From positions 1-64,000 of IMG/VR virus record IMGVR_UViG_3300025410_000010: DNA of 64,000 nt; one strand, 5' to 3'. Under the pieces are notes generated by a model that saw nothing but the letters and a program-made list of their open reading frames with translations, was not told the origin of the DNA and made no database searches. The position numbers and the translations under genes were made by a program. The DNA is from a virus. Each line of letters starts with the position of its first letter. The stretch's first letter is position 1. This document shows, in pieces, positions 1 through 7,495 of this stretch.

Positions 1-608
1 GCAACTTTTTGTTGTTCTTCACCAAAGGAATAATTCCAATAAAGTCCACCCCAAAGGCAGCGGACTTTATCTACTTGAGTTTGAGTTGATAAGTTTTTAG
101 TAATGATCTCAATGATTGTATCGAGAGCACTTTTACCATTGTACAAGTTGAACACAATGTTTGAAGAAAATGGATTCTTCGCGTTCATATCTTTCATATG
201 TTCTAGAGACCAAGTCTTACGATCAATAGATAATCTATTAAAGTAAGATTCAAACTCTTTAGCAGAATATTCAACATTCTGCCAAAATCCATCTTCAAAC
301 TCCTCTACTCTCTTACGATCTTCGGCACTCATGAAAGGTTTAGCGTCATCGATTGATTCGCTAATAAGCATTTCGATAACATTCTTTTCCTGACTGAGCG
401 AGTCCTTAACTTTATGGAGGCGGAGGTAATCTGCTGCTTTAGTTTTTACGCGGTATCCGGAAGGCCACGCAATAACAAATCCTTCAGCATCCTTAAGGTC
501 GCGGACATAATCCATAAAAGCCTTTGGATCAACAACAGGGTCGTGTGTTGCCACAACAGGGATGTCCAAAGTTTTAATGCGTTCCAAAAGTTGATTGATT
601 AAGTCCAT
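1..608 (-). CDS. RNA ligase (T4 Rnl1-like), C-terminal half, partial
   Basis: This is the C-terminal half of a T4 Rnl1-type RNA ligase and it runs off the left edge. Residues about 42-65 hold nucleotidyltransferase motif IV (EGFVI) and motif V (RVKTKAADYLRLHK), followed by the helical Rnl1-specific C-terminal domain. Motifs I and III are absent here but present in the gene ending at 1434. The ATG at 608 has an AGGAG ribosome site and its own promoter, so this is a separately expressed gene, not an exon. The two halves join without obvious residue loss when compared with T4 Rnl1. Its role would be sealing tRNA breaks made by host nucleases. Confidence 0.85.
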   Translation of the reverse strand, partial: MDLINQLLERIKTLDIPVVATHDPVVDPKAFMDYVRDLKDAEGFVIAWPSGYRVKTKAADYLRLHKVKDSLSQEKNVIEMLISESIDDAKPFMSAEDRKRVEEFEDGFWQNVEYSAKEFESYFNRLSIDRKTWSLEHMKDMNAKNPFSSNIVFNLYNGKSALDTIIEIITKNLSTQTQVDKVRCLWGGLYWNYSFGEEQQKV

Positions 609-626
609 GACAATCTCCTATAATGT

Positions 627-654
627 ATAATAGCATCATATCTAAAGCAGTCAA
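627..654 (-). promoter_or_regulatory. sigma70-like promoter of the ligase C-half
   Basis: On the minus strand: TTGACT, 16 nt, TATTAT, then AGGAG and the ATG at 608. It follows the same -35/N16/-10 pattern seen across this genome. Confidence 0.75.
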
Positions 655-678
655 CCTGTTAGGAGAATAAATAAGAGT

Positions 679-708
679 GTAGTTCACGGAATTGGCGTTC
701 CCAACTAC
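679..708 (+). promoter_or_regulatory. hairpin ahead of the HNH gene
   Basis: GTAGTT (679-684) pairs with AACTAC (703-708), and inside it GGAA (688-691) pairs with TTCC (698-701). It ends about 14 nt before the AGGAG of the HNH gene. T4 homing-endonuclease genes often have hairpins limiting translation; a similar role here is an inference. Confidence 0.45.
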
Positions 709-733
709 TCTATCGCTTTATAGGAGCAACAGC

Positions 734-1492
734 ATGAATATTTATAGCACATATTTTCTCACAAACAAATATACAAATTGGTATCTTGCCATTATTGAGA
801 AAGCCAAATCCGAAAATAGATCCAAAAAGTTCGATGGCACTTTAGAATCTCATCATATTTTTCCAAAATCTTTAGGAGGAAGTAATTCTAAAGATAATCT
901 CGTTCTTCTTACTTGTAGAGAACATTATATTTGTCATCTATTATTAACAAGAATGGTTATCGGTGATCCGAAATATAGAATGTTATGTGCGTATAAAAGA
1001 ATGTCAACGAGTAATAGATGGCCTACAAAACTTAATTCAAAATTATATACAGCAATTAAAGAAGAACATGCGAGTATGGCTAAAGATCGTTATAAGGGAA
1101 AACCTCGACCTGAGCATGTCCGTGAAGCACTAATAATAAGAAATACAGGTAGAATTGTTTCCGAAGAAACTCGTTCTAAATTGCGGTCCTTATGGAAAGG
1201 ATCTAAAAGAACAGAGGAAGATCGCCGCAAAATTTCATTAGGTCAAACAGGTATAAAGTTTAATGAGGACCGAAAGAAAAATCTTATAAAAGGTAGATGT
1301 ATTAAGTTCTTACAAAAGTTTTATATACATTATGATAAACTTACTGAAGAAACATTTAATGATGCTAAAAACAAAGAGTTAATCAAAAGAAGAACCTGTT
1401 TGTCTTTAGCATCAATAGAGAAGTATTTAGGATCTATACCTTCAAAGGAAGATATTCTCCCGTCTCCATATGCCGAACAGCAAGAAGAATAA
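734..1492 (+). CDS. HNH homing endonuclease inserted in the RNA ligase
   Basis: 252 residues. The N-terminus has an HNH-type core (ESHHIFPKSLGGSNSKDNLV, then CREHYICH), and the middle has NUMOD3-like basic repeats (GKPRPEHVREA, KGSKRTEEDRRKIS, GIKFNEDRKK) typical of DNA-binding segments of phage homing endonucleases. The ATG at 734 is chosen because AGGAG lies 7 nt upstream; the reading frame opens at an upstream TTG with no ribosome site. It lies antisense between the two halves of the RNA ligase, and its last 59 nt overlap the 3' end of the N-half gene. It probably spread by homing into the ligase gene. Confidence 0.85.
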   Translation: MNIYSTYFLTNKYTNWYLAIIEKAKSENRSKKFDGTLESHHIFPKSLGGSNSKDNLVLLTCREHYICHLLLTRMVIGDPKYRMLCAYKRMSTSNRWPTKLNSKLYTAIKEEHASMAKDRYKGKPRPEHVREALIIRNTGRIVSEETRSKLRSLWKGSKRTEEDRRKISLGQTGIKFNEDRKKNLIKGRCIKFLQKFYIHYDKLTEETFNDAKNKELIKRRTCLSLASIEKYLGSIPSKEDILPSPYAEQQEE

Positions 1493-2063
1493 GATTATCC
1501 TCGGGATAGTCGAGAACAATTCTATTCTTGCGGCTTACCCATTCAAATATAGGAGTTAGCCGATTGGCAATACACCATTTGGCAAACTCTTGATACTTTG
1601 GATTTTCTGCCACAAACACTTCTGCGTTCAGAGCCACATCCGATAATCCCATCTTTGTCGCCCAACGGATTACACCGGAACCAAAACCAACTTCAAATGG
1701 AGTTACCATAGAACCGTCTTCCTTGGTAAAGACCTCGTGCGAACCAGTGAAGTCTAACAAATGAAGTTGGGTTTCGTCTCGCTCTCCAATATTAAAGAAT
1801 TTGGAAAACGGTCTCCGAAGTATCTTACCGGTAGTCTTACAGAAGATAAGTCCGCGGCATTCACGACGGATAGCGTTACGCTTTGCGATCAGATCATATT
1901 CTAATTCGGGAGATTCGTCCACTTCGGGAAAGGTCTCCGGATGTGAAACCAAATAGTTAATCACAGTGAAGTATTCACGCTCCGCCACAATAAATTCGGG
2001 AGAGTCCTGAATAGCGGGTAGCACATCGTTAATATGCTCAATCTTTGGAAACTGATATCTCAT
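1434..2063 (-). CDS. RNA ligase (T4 Rnl1-like), N-terminal half
   Basis: 209 residues of the Rnl1 nucleotidyltransferase domain. The adenylated lysine motif I is KEDGSM (about residue 114), preceded by the RECRG and FSKFFN segments of the family; motif III is FEWVS near residue 173, and NRIVLDYPED follows as in T4. The reading frame stops just after ETGEY, exactly where T4 Rnl1 continues towards motifs IV and V, which are encoded by the gene at 1-608. Either the halves assemble into a working split ligase or the enzyme is broken. No Shine-Dalgarno precedes the ATG, which sits 6 nt from the -10 box. Confidence 0.85.
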   Translation of the reverse strand: MRYQFPKIEHINDVLPAIQDSPEFIVAEREYFTVINYLVSHPETFPEVDESPELEYDLIAKRNAIRRECRGLIFCKTTGKILRRPFSKFFNIGERDETQLHLLDFTGSHEVFTKEDGSMVTPFEVGFGSGVIRWATKMGLSDVALNAEVFVAENPKYQEFAKWCIANRLTPIFEWVSRKNRIVLDYPEDNLILLAVRHMETGEYLPLKV

Positions 2064-2069
2064 AGTGTT

Positions 2070-2097
2070 ATAATAACACCTTTAAGAACTATGTCAA
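2070..2097 (-). promoter_or_regulatory. promoter, leaderless geometry, RNA ligase N-half
   Basis: TTGACA, 16 nt, TATTAT, then only 6 nt (AACACT) before the ATG at 2063. Transcription would start at or within 1-2 nt of the ATG. Confidence 0.75.
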
Positions 2098-3101
2098 GAC
2101 TTAACTAGATTGTCAACAAATTGATCTGTTGCTGCGTCCCAGGAAAACTTTTGGGCACGAGCGATAGCATCTTCTTTCTTCAAGCATTGAAAAGATGCTA
2201 ATATACCTTCTTCAAGATCAAATTTCATTAATGATCCAGAAATACCATCTTCAATAAGGTAACGATTAACTTCATTATCGAATCCAGCAACAGGTAATCC
2301 ACAAGCCATAGCCTCCAATACAACAAGTCCAAATGTATCCGTTAGCGAAGGCCAAGCAAAGACATCCATTGTTTGTAATAATTTAGCAATTTCTTCATGT
2401 GTCTTCTTACCAAGAAAAAAAGCATCAGGATATAATACTTTATAGGAATCTAATTGTGGTCCGTCACCAATGACATATTTTATGATATTAGGATTTTCTA
2501 TTTTGAGAAATGCTTCTAGATTCTTTTCGGCACTAACTCTACCAACGTAGACAGCACGAATAGCAGATCCTTGTCTCTTAAAATTAGGATCTGGTTTGAA
2601 TAGATTTGTATCAACACCCCTTGACCAGATTGTTAGGTGTTTGATGCCCAGTTTAGAACAATAGTTAACCATGGCGGCGTTTGTAACGAGAACAGAACTG
2701 CTGTTTCGATGAAACCAACGAAAATACCGACCAGTAACTCTGGGTGGAATATAAGCATGTTCATAAAGGTAGTCTGGAAATTTAGTATGAAAACTTGTAG
2801 TATATTTCTTTTTTTGTTTTTTACAGGCGTATCTGGCAGCAAGTCCAATTGATCCCTCCGTCGCTATATGAATATAATCTGCGTCCTCGAGTGCATCTTC
2901 AACAAGACCAAGAGGAAATATTGGCATATAGATACCAGTTGAAGGTTGAAGAGGAACTGTAACCTTATAGTCATCTGGTCCAATTATTGTAACAGTATAA
3001 CCTCTTAATTCAAGACATTTTTTAGTTTGTTCAATTGTATATTTTACGCCATTTATTTGATTCTTACTCGAAGCATCTGAAAAAATAACAATTTTCATCA
3101 T
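2094..3101 (-). CDS. agt: GT4 glycosyltransferase, Agt-like (glycolipid synthesis)
   Basis: 335 residues, GT-B fold. It carries signatures I associate with the Agt family that transfers glucose or glucuronate to diacylglycerol during phosphate starvation: NGVKYT near the start, HIATEGSIG, TTSFHTKFPDY, WSRGVDTNLFKP, YVGRVSAEKNLEAFL, GDGPQ, and the nucleotide-sugar site DTFGLVVLEAMACGLPVAGF. Length fits Agt. It lies downstream of a PlcP-like phosphoesterase (3811-4554), the usual partner, with an HNH gene between them. Expected site is the cytoplasmic face of the inner membrane. Alternative: another GT4 enzyme such as a mannosyltransferase. Confidence 0.8.
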   Translation of the reverse strand: MMKIVIFSDASSKNQINGVKYTIEQTKKCLELRGYTVTIIGPDDYKVTVPLQPSTGIYMPIFPLGLVEDALEDADYIHIATEGSIGLAARYACKKQKKKYTTSFHTKFPDYLYEHAYIPPRVTGRYFRWFHRNSSSVLVTNAAMVNYCSKLGIKHLTIWSRGVDTNLFKPDPNFKRQGSAIRAVYVGRVSAEKNLEAFLKIENPNIIKYVIGDGPQLDSYKVLYPDAFFLGKKTHEEIAKLLQTMDVFAWPSLTDTFGLVVLEAMACGLPVAGFDNEVNRYLIEDGISGSLMKFDLEEGILASFQCLKKEDAIARAQKFSWDAATDQFVDNLVKS

Positions 3102-3814
3102 TTATCCTCTTTTATTCTTCCTGATACCCAGTCATTGCCTGGGAAAGTTTTTGTAAAAACATTATTAATTCCATTATTCCACCATTTGAATCCTTTAGAG
3201 CCACTAACCTCTAACCTCCCAATGGTCCAACCATTGCCTGGACATTCCTTTGATTGTTTATTTTTCTGTCCATTATTCCACCAGTTAGTTCCAGTTGCTC
3301 GTCTTTTATTAGATTCGCTAACTATTTTAGAAAGTTTTTCACGATGTTCCTTTTTTTGGAAAACGTGTTTTCCTTTTTTAGATAAGTCGCTTTGTGTTTT
3401 TGAATTTCTTTCGGATAACTTTTTTCTATTTTTTTCTAATTGTGCCGGATGTTTACCTTCTTTTGCTAATTCTTGTAATCTTTTGCTATTTATTTCGGCA
3501 ACCATAGCAACAAATTCTGGATTAAGAAAAATATGTTCTTTATCTTCTACTTTTTTCTTTTCGCGGCGACTAGCAATATCTGATCTCTGCTCTGGAGTTA
3601 ATGTCATATGCCCTGTTTTGAATAAAGCATAACAAGCACCCCAGTCTCCTTGAGAGAAATGAATATTAAAATGATCTTGTACTGATACGCATTGTAAGTT
3701 ATCTATATGATTGTTTAGATGATTTCCATCCTTGTGATGAATATGATAGCCTTTTGGGATAGAACCATGATGATTTTCATAAATCTTGCGATAATTTTTT
3801 TCTAAATTACTCAT
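3098..3814 (-). CDS. HNH endonuclease between plcP and agt
   Basis: 238 residues. The N-terminus is an HNH_3-type core (KGYHIHHKDGNHLNNHIDNL, then DHFNIHF). The middle is basic and helical. The C-terminus carries two copies of a WWNNG...PGN.W..GR repeat (about residues 178-200 and 212-233), probably DNA-recognition units. Both ends overlap the neighbours by ATGA: its start overlaps the plcP stop and its stop overlaps the agt start. It is therefore co-translated within the lipid operon, although homing endonucleases have no known part in lipid metabolism. Confidence 0.85.
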   Translation of the reverse strand: MSNLEKNYRKIYENHHGSIPKGYHIHHKDGNHLNNHIDNLQCVSVQDHFNIHFSQGDWGACYALFKTGHMTLTPEQRSDIASRREKKKVEDKEHIFLNPEFVAMVAEINSKRLQELAKEGKHPAQLEKNRKKLSERNSKTQSDLSKKGKHVFQKKEHREKLSKIVSESNKRRATGTNWWNNGQKNKQSKECPGNGWTIGRLEVSGSKGFKWWNNGINNVFTKTFPGNDWVSGRIKEDK

Positions 3815-4554
3815 AAGAACCTCAACAACTCAAACTTTCCATTGTGATGTTCAACTATAGCAGTACATGATTCTACCCAGTCACCTGTATTCATATATTG
3901 TATGCCGTTCATCTCTTTGATATTACAAAAATGTATGTGACCACATATAACTCCGTCAACACATTTTTTAGCAGCATAGTCTGAAACAACATCTTCGTAA
4001 TCACCAATAAAGTTTACTGCTTCTTTAACACTATGCTTTGCCCAAGCACTTAATGAGAAACCTTTAATATCCAAAGTTCTATAAAGCCATTGTAATTTTG
4101 TATTAAGTTCAATCATACAATCATATGCCCAACTGCCGATATGAACTAACCATTTAGCGTTAGTGGTAACAAGATCAAATTGGTCACCATGGATAACTAG
4201 ATATCTTTTTCCATTCTCACCGTGATGGATACATTCATTTACAAGATGAATATTTCCCATTGTGGTTCCACCGTATTCTCTTAAGAACTCATCGTGATTA
4301 CCTGTTATGTAAAAAACCTTGTGATCGTTTTTGGATAGTTTTAGAAAGTATTGTACTATGTTATTATGTGCTTGTGGCCAGTACACTTTCTTCTTCATAG
4401 ACCAACCATCAATAATATCACCGATTAGATAGTATCTTTCGGCTCTTGTATCTTTTAGAAATTCTAGGAGTAATTCGGCGTTGGCGTATTTTGTACCTAA
4501 ATGTACATCTGAGATAAAGATTGATCTATATTCTTTTCTGTTTCTCTGTGTCAT
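3811..4554 (-). CDS. plcP: PlcP-like metallophosphoesterase (phospholipase C)
   Basis: 247 residues with the complete calcineurin-type metal site: DVHLG, GDIID, GNHDE, VIHGDQFD and GHIH, plus DWVESCTAIVEH near the end. The extended segments (YYLIGDIIDGW, YWPQAHNNIVQ, WLVHIGSWAYD, SVKEAVNFIGDYE) match the LpxH-related PlcP family, which hydrolyses phosphatidylglycerol or phosphatidylethanolamine to diacylglycerol under phosphate limitation, rather than true LpxH. The agt-like gene downstream would consume the diacylglycerol. An AATAAATA late-like box lies 7 nt upstream of the ATG. Alternative: a UDP-diacylglucosamine hydrolase. Confidence 0.8.
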   Translation of the reverse strand: MTQRNRKEYRSIFISDVHLGTKYANAELLLEFLKDTRAERYYLIGDIIDGWSMKKKVYWPQAHNNIVQYFLKLSKNDHKVFYITGNHDEFLREYGGTTMGNIHLVNECIHHGENGKRYLVIHGDQFDLVTTNAKWLVHIGSWAYDCMIELNTKLQWLYRTLDIKGFSLSAWAKHSVKEAVNFIGDYEDVVSDYAAKKCVDGVICGHIHFCNIKEMNGIQYMNTGDWVESCTAIVEHHNGKFELLRFL

Positions 4555-4561
4555 GTTCTTC

Positions 4562-4569
4562 TATTTATT
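4562..4569 (-). promoter_or_regulatory. T4-late-like box upstream of plcP
   Basis: AATAAATA on the minus strand, 7 nt before the plcP ATG, one base from the T4 late consensus TATAAATA. No sigma70-like -35 is evident. Confidence 0.4.
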
Positions 4570-4627
4570 AACTGGTATTTTAAGATATAGCGGGTTATTT
4601 CTTGTTAAATATACGTGGAGAATCGAA

Positions 4628-4912
4628 ATGAAGCAAGAACATATTCAGTCAACAGTTACTTCGGTAGCAGTAATAGCAGTTGGAGCAGCCGTTGTAGAAG
4701 CAGCACTTCTTCCAGGCATAGTTGTAGGTGTTGCTTCAGTAGTAGCACCAACTGTAGCAAAACCACTATTTGAATCAGTAGTGCGTGGATTTTGTAGATT
4801 AAAGAAAAAGAGTAAAAAACTTATTAAAGAAGTTGAAGCAGAGTTAGAGAAAGAAGGCGTCGAGATCGCAGAAGAAGTAGTTAAGGACGTAATCATAGAC
4901 GTAATCCTGTAA
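4628..4912 (+). CDS. small membrane protein, unknown
   Basis: 94 residues. Start chosen at the ATG preceded by GTGGAG. Residues about 10-48 are a long Ala/Val-rich hydrophobic stretch (one or two membrane segments), followed by a basic KKKSKK patch and an acidic helical tail. No family recognised. It reads toward the next gene, 8 nt away. Confidence 0.7.
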   Translation: MKQEHIQSTVTSVAVIAVGAAVVEAALLPGIVVGVASVVAPTVAKPLFESVVRGFCRLKKKSKKLIKEVEAELEKEGVEIAEEVVKDVIIDVIL

Positions 4913-4915
4913 ATA
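4908..4915 (+). promoter_or_regulatory. late-like box at the 4921 start
   Basis: TGTAAATA overlaps the stop codon of the preceding gene and ends 5 nt before the next ATG. If active it would give a nearly leaderless message. Confidence 0.4.
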
Positions 4916-4920
4916 ATAGT

Positions 4921-5424
4921 ATGAAGATTTCAGAACTCGTCGAAGCCGTTGGAGCCAACCTCTTATACCACAGTGTATACAGTTTTTCTATATTAGAAAA
5001 GATCTTACAAAGTGGTAAGATCCTCCCTCGTGTAGCCACACATGGTTCTGAGATGGGTAGAACTAATCCTGTTATTAGTCTAACTCGCGATCAATTCTAT
5101 CGCTTCCCAAATTATGAAGGTGCTGCTCAATTTGCTATAGATCGTGATGCCCTAAGAAGAGCAGGTATAAAAGTACAACTATTTGGTTGGTCCCCTTATT
5201 ATAAAGGCACTCCTAAAGGTAAGGATCCAGAAAAGGAAGAAGAAGTTCTAGTTCCGATTCCTCTCAAACAACCTTTCATAAGTCATATTGAAATTAATCC
5301 AGATATTCCACAAGATAAGATACCACCAAGCATTATTGAACTTGCTGGTAAATTGAATATACCTATTAAAGGAATGAAGGCATACAAAGGTCAGCGTAAA
5401 GTTTCTAAAGGTTACAACGACTAA
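4921..5424 (+). CDS. phage protein of possible ADP-ribosyltransferase-like fold
   Basis: 167 residues. The N-terminal pattern LYHSVYSFSILEKILQSGKI followed by VISLTRDQFYRF resembles the His-then-SLTRD layout of small phage and toxin proteins related to ART folds; this is a weak resemblance and no catalytic Glu can be assigned with confidence. The C-terminus is basic. It ends 1 nt before a convergent gene. Confidence 0.6.
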   Translation: MKISELVEAVGANLLYHSVYSFSILEKILQSGKILPRVATHGSEMGRTNPVISLTRDQFYRFPNYEGAAQFAIDRDALRRAGIKVQLFGWSPYYKGTPKGKDPEKEEEVLVPIPLKQPFISHIEINPDIPQDKIPPSIIELAGKLNIPIKGMKAYKGQRKVSKGYND

Positions 5425-5643
5425 TCACGACCACCTCAACAAAAATAGAGCAGCATCGCTATCTAATTCAAACATGCCAAAGCCCATGCCAATCCAGTAA
5501 TCACCATTACAATGTTGCTTACACCACGCAAAGATTTTGTCTCGTGAATCATTTCTCAAGACGCGACCGCCGTCAACGGGATCTTTAATGTAATATCTTT
5601 TAGCACCATCGTGCCAGAGATACTTAGTCTGCGGAGAATTCAT
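5425..5643 (-). CDS. small protein, LRWS-tail family
   Basis: 72 residues ending ALFLLRWS. Start taken at the ATG overlapping the upstream stop (ATGA), with GAGG of the upstream MRFS codons as ribosome site. It shares the C-terminal pattern (hydrophobic run, then R/K-F/W) with many small genes at 23.4-29.9 kb. Function unknown. Confidence 0.65.
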   Translation of the reverse strand: MNSPQTKYLWHDGAKRYYIKDPVDGGRVLRNDSRDKIFAWCKQHCNGDYWIGMGFGMFELDSDAALFLLRWS

Positions 5644-5888
5644 GAGAACCTCATCAACCATAATAAGAATTTATTTTCATTTTCAAATTCTAATTTATAC
5701 CAAACACGAGCCTCGCCATCTAACCAATGAACTTTAATATCCATTTCCTGTTCCATCTGTGAGATTAATTTATCATAATATGATAAACCTGATATTGCTG
5801 GTTGTGGATTCTTTCCATTTAGTCGTAGATAGTTAAGACATTTACCAAGTTGTTTATCGTAATGTTCTACTTCAACAGAGTATGTCAT
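5640..5888 (-). CDS. small protein, LRFS-tail family
   Basis: 82 residues ending FLLWLMRFS. The last codons ATG AGG TTC TCA TGA hold both the Shine-Dalgarno and the start overlap for the next gene. Start at 5888 overlaps the upstream gene by 17 nt and has an AAGGA ribosome site. Paralogue of 5425-5643. Confidence 0.65.
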   Translation of the reverse strand: MTYSVEVEHYDKQLGKCLNYLRLNGKNPQPAISGLSYYDKLISQMEQEMDIKVHWLDGEARVWYKLEFENENKFLLWLMRFS

Positions 5889-6198
5889 CTTTTCCTTTAA
5901 TGATTTTAACCAAATGCTTATTGCGATAGTCTAACTTTGACCGTTCGATCCTCTTTTCATTAATAGCACCTAGAATATTGAGATACAGATGTGCCTGCTC
6001 CCAACCTTTAAGGAAGTTAATCATATCTTCTACATTACCACGATAGAGACTTATGTGTTTAGCATAGACAACTAACTCATCGGTAGCATTAAGCAAGATA
6101 TGACTGGTGCCATACCCATCGGGTTGATATGTGAAGCCCAACTTCTCACAAAGTTCATCTAAGCAGCGAACTCTTTCAATATCATTCCAAGTGGTCAT
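5872..6198 (-). CDS. hypothetical phage protein
   Basis: 108 residues starting MTTWNDIERVRCLDEL. The ATG at 6198 is preferred to the upstream ATG at 6279 because of an AGGAG-type site upstream. Tail is basic (KHLVKIIKGKD). No family recognised. Confidence 0.6.
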   Translation of the reverse strand: MTTWNDIERVRCLDELCEKLGFTYQPDGYGTSHILLNATDELVVYAKHISLYRGNVEDMINFLKGWEQAHLYLNILGAINEKRIERSKLDYRNKHLVKIIKGKDDILC

Positions 6199-6327
6199 CT
6201 CTTCGGTCTCCTGCTGTTTACTCGCTTGATCAAATAAGAATAATTTGGATAGATAATAAAGGCTGTATAATGTCGACACAACAGTGGTGCTGGTCTCTTA
6301 ATTGGATGATATGGATGTGTTCGCCAT

Positions 6328-6657
6328 TTAATTGAGTATAGATTCATGACCACCTTCATTCACTTCTATCCAGACCTCATCTTCAGGCTCGATTACGCTT
6401 TCGTTGCCATCATATTCTTGTATTCTATAACGATTACCTCGAATTTCTGTAATGCGAACGTCTGTATTGTTTAAGTTCTTTTCTTCAGCAAGATACTCTT
6501 CAAAGGCTTGAACAAGCAAAGGATCGTGACGAGGAATCTCGTCCGAAAAGGTAAGGAGAACATCATGATCAATTCCAGTAAGTTCATTATATCTTTTTAG
6601 AACTTCAAGTGGAATGCTGTATATACCCCAGTGAGTATTATAAAGAACTTTAGTCAT
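6328..6657 (-). CDS. conserved small phage protein
   Basis: 109 residues, MTKVLYNTHWGIYSIP..., with RYRIQEYDGNESVIEP near the C-terminus. This layout is common in small conserved proteins of large phages; function unknown. Start overlaps the upstream stop by ATGA, so it is co-translated with 6654-6926. Confidence 0.75.
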   Translation of the reverse strand: MTKVLYNTHWGIYSIPLEVLKRYNELTGIDHDVLLTFSDEIPRHDPLLVQAFEEYLAEEKNLNNTDVRITEIRGNRYRIQEYDGNESVIEPEDEVWIEVNEGGHESILN

Positions 6658-6926
6658 TCTTTCTCTCCTATTACCTTACGGGCATGGCGTATGCTTTCCA
6701 TCACTTCGCTATCAGAGAAGTTATCGCCTAGTTCAGCAAACGGCTGTAACGCCGCCTCTAGTTCCGCAATACGGGTGTCAGTTTTCTCAATGAACCACTT
6801 TGCCCATTCGTCGTTTTTATCAATAGAAGCCTCTAGTTCCTCAATCCTGTCAGCAGCAGCATAGATATCCGCATCCTTACAAGTGGAAGATGGATATGAT
6901 CGTAATTTCTTTACAAGATCACTCAT
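6654..6926 (-). CDS. Ead/Ea22-like small phage protein
   Basis: 90 residues, acidic, with a helical repeat of AADRIEELEA and TRIAELEAALQPFAEL. This resembles Ead/Ea22-type early proteins of other phages. Overlaps the upstream gene by 8 nt. Confidence 0.7.
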   Translation of the reverse strand: MSDLVKKLRSYPSSTCKDADIYAAADRIEELEASIDKNDEWAKWFIEKTDTRIAELEAALQPFAELGDNFSDSEVMESIRHARKVIGEKE

Positions 6927-7107
6927 AACTTATTTCTTTCTTTGAGGCATTCCAATCTGCCCATTCGCCTGGAGCCATATAATATTCCAACACGACTTGT
7001 ATGGCATTACGCACCTCATCCTCATCACAAAGGTCGTAATCATTCTTGAGACTTTCAATAACCAAACCGGTTATAATCTCATCATTGAAGTCAACACTAA
7101 TCTTCAT
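6919..7107 (-). CDS. small acidic phage protein
   Basis: 62 residues, ending PGEWADWNASKKEISYE. Overlaps both neighbours by 8-11 nt and belongs to the 7908-to-6328 co-directional run. No family recognised. Confidence 0.65.
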   Translation of the reverse strand: MKISVDFNDEIITGLVIESLKNDYDLCDEDEVRNAIQVVLEYYMAPGEWADWNASKKEISYE

Positions 7108-7495
7108 CTTTCACATCCTTTACTATTTCTTCATATTCAGTTGGTAATCGTATCAGGTCTACGCTTTCGCTATAGTAGCCATTTGAAGTACCTAACCAAC
7201 GAACGGTTACAGAACCCTTAATGGTGCGGAAGTTATAGAAAGTCCAAGTGGAACTTTCAAAATAACCGACTACGCCTTCCTGCGTATCCTCGCGAGCCTC
7301 GAGAATTGGCACTCCTACAAGATCCTCAAGGTCACCGTGGATCTCTGCAATGCTTACATTCTCGCAGCAATCCTGCTTGTGGTAGAACTTAAAGGTAGGA
7401 ACATCGCCTACTCCAACGAACAGCAATTCGTCATCCTCAACCTTACCCTCAATGTGGTGAAAGGTTAGTCCAACCATTTCATTGATATCAGCCAT
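7097..7495 (-). CDS. DUF7448-like phage protein
   Basis: 132 residues; MADINEMVGLTFHHIEG with a central DCCENVSIAEIHGDLEDLVG and TWTFYNFRTIKGSVTVRWLG. I recognise this as the small phage family often annotated DUF7448. Its stop overlaps the next start and its start overlaps the upstream stop. Confidence 0.75.
   Translation of the reverse strand: MADINEMVGLTFHHIEGKVEDDELLFVGVGDVPTFKFYHKQDCCENVSIAEIHGDLEDLVGVPILEAREDTQEGVVGYFESSTWTFYNFRTIKGSVTVRWLGTSNGYYSESVDLIRLPTEYEEIVKDVKDED

Noticed and set aside
609-1433. Group I intron in the RNA ligase
   Set aside because: The HNH gene is antisense to the ligase, the C-half has its own promoter, ribosome site and ATG, and I see no intron core.
3135-3632. 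165-residue plus-strand ORF
   Set aside because: Shadow of the HNH gene on the other strand; no start signals, odd Phe/Leu-rich composition.
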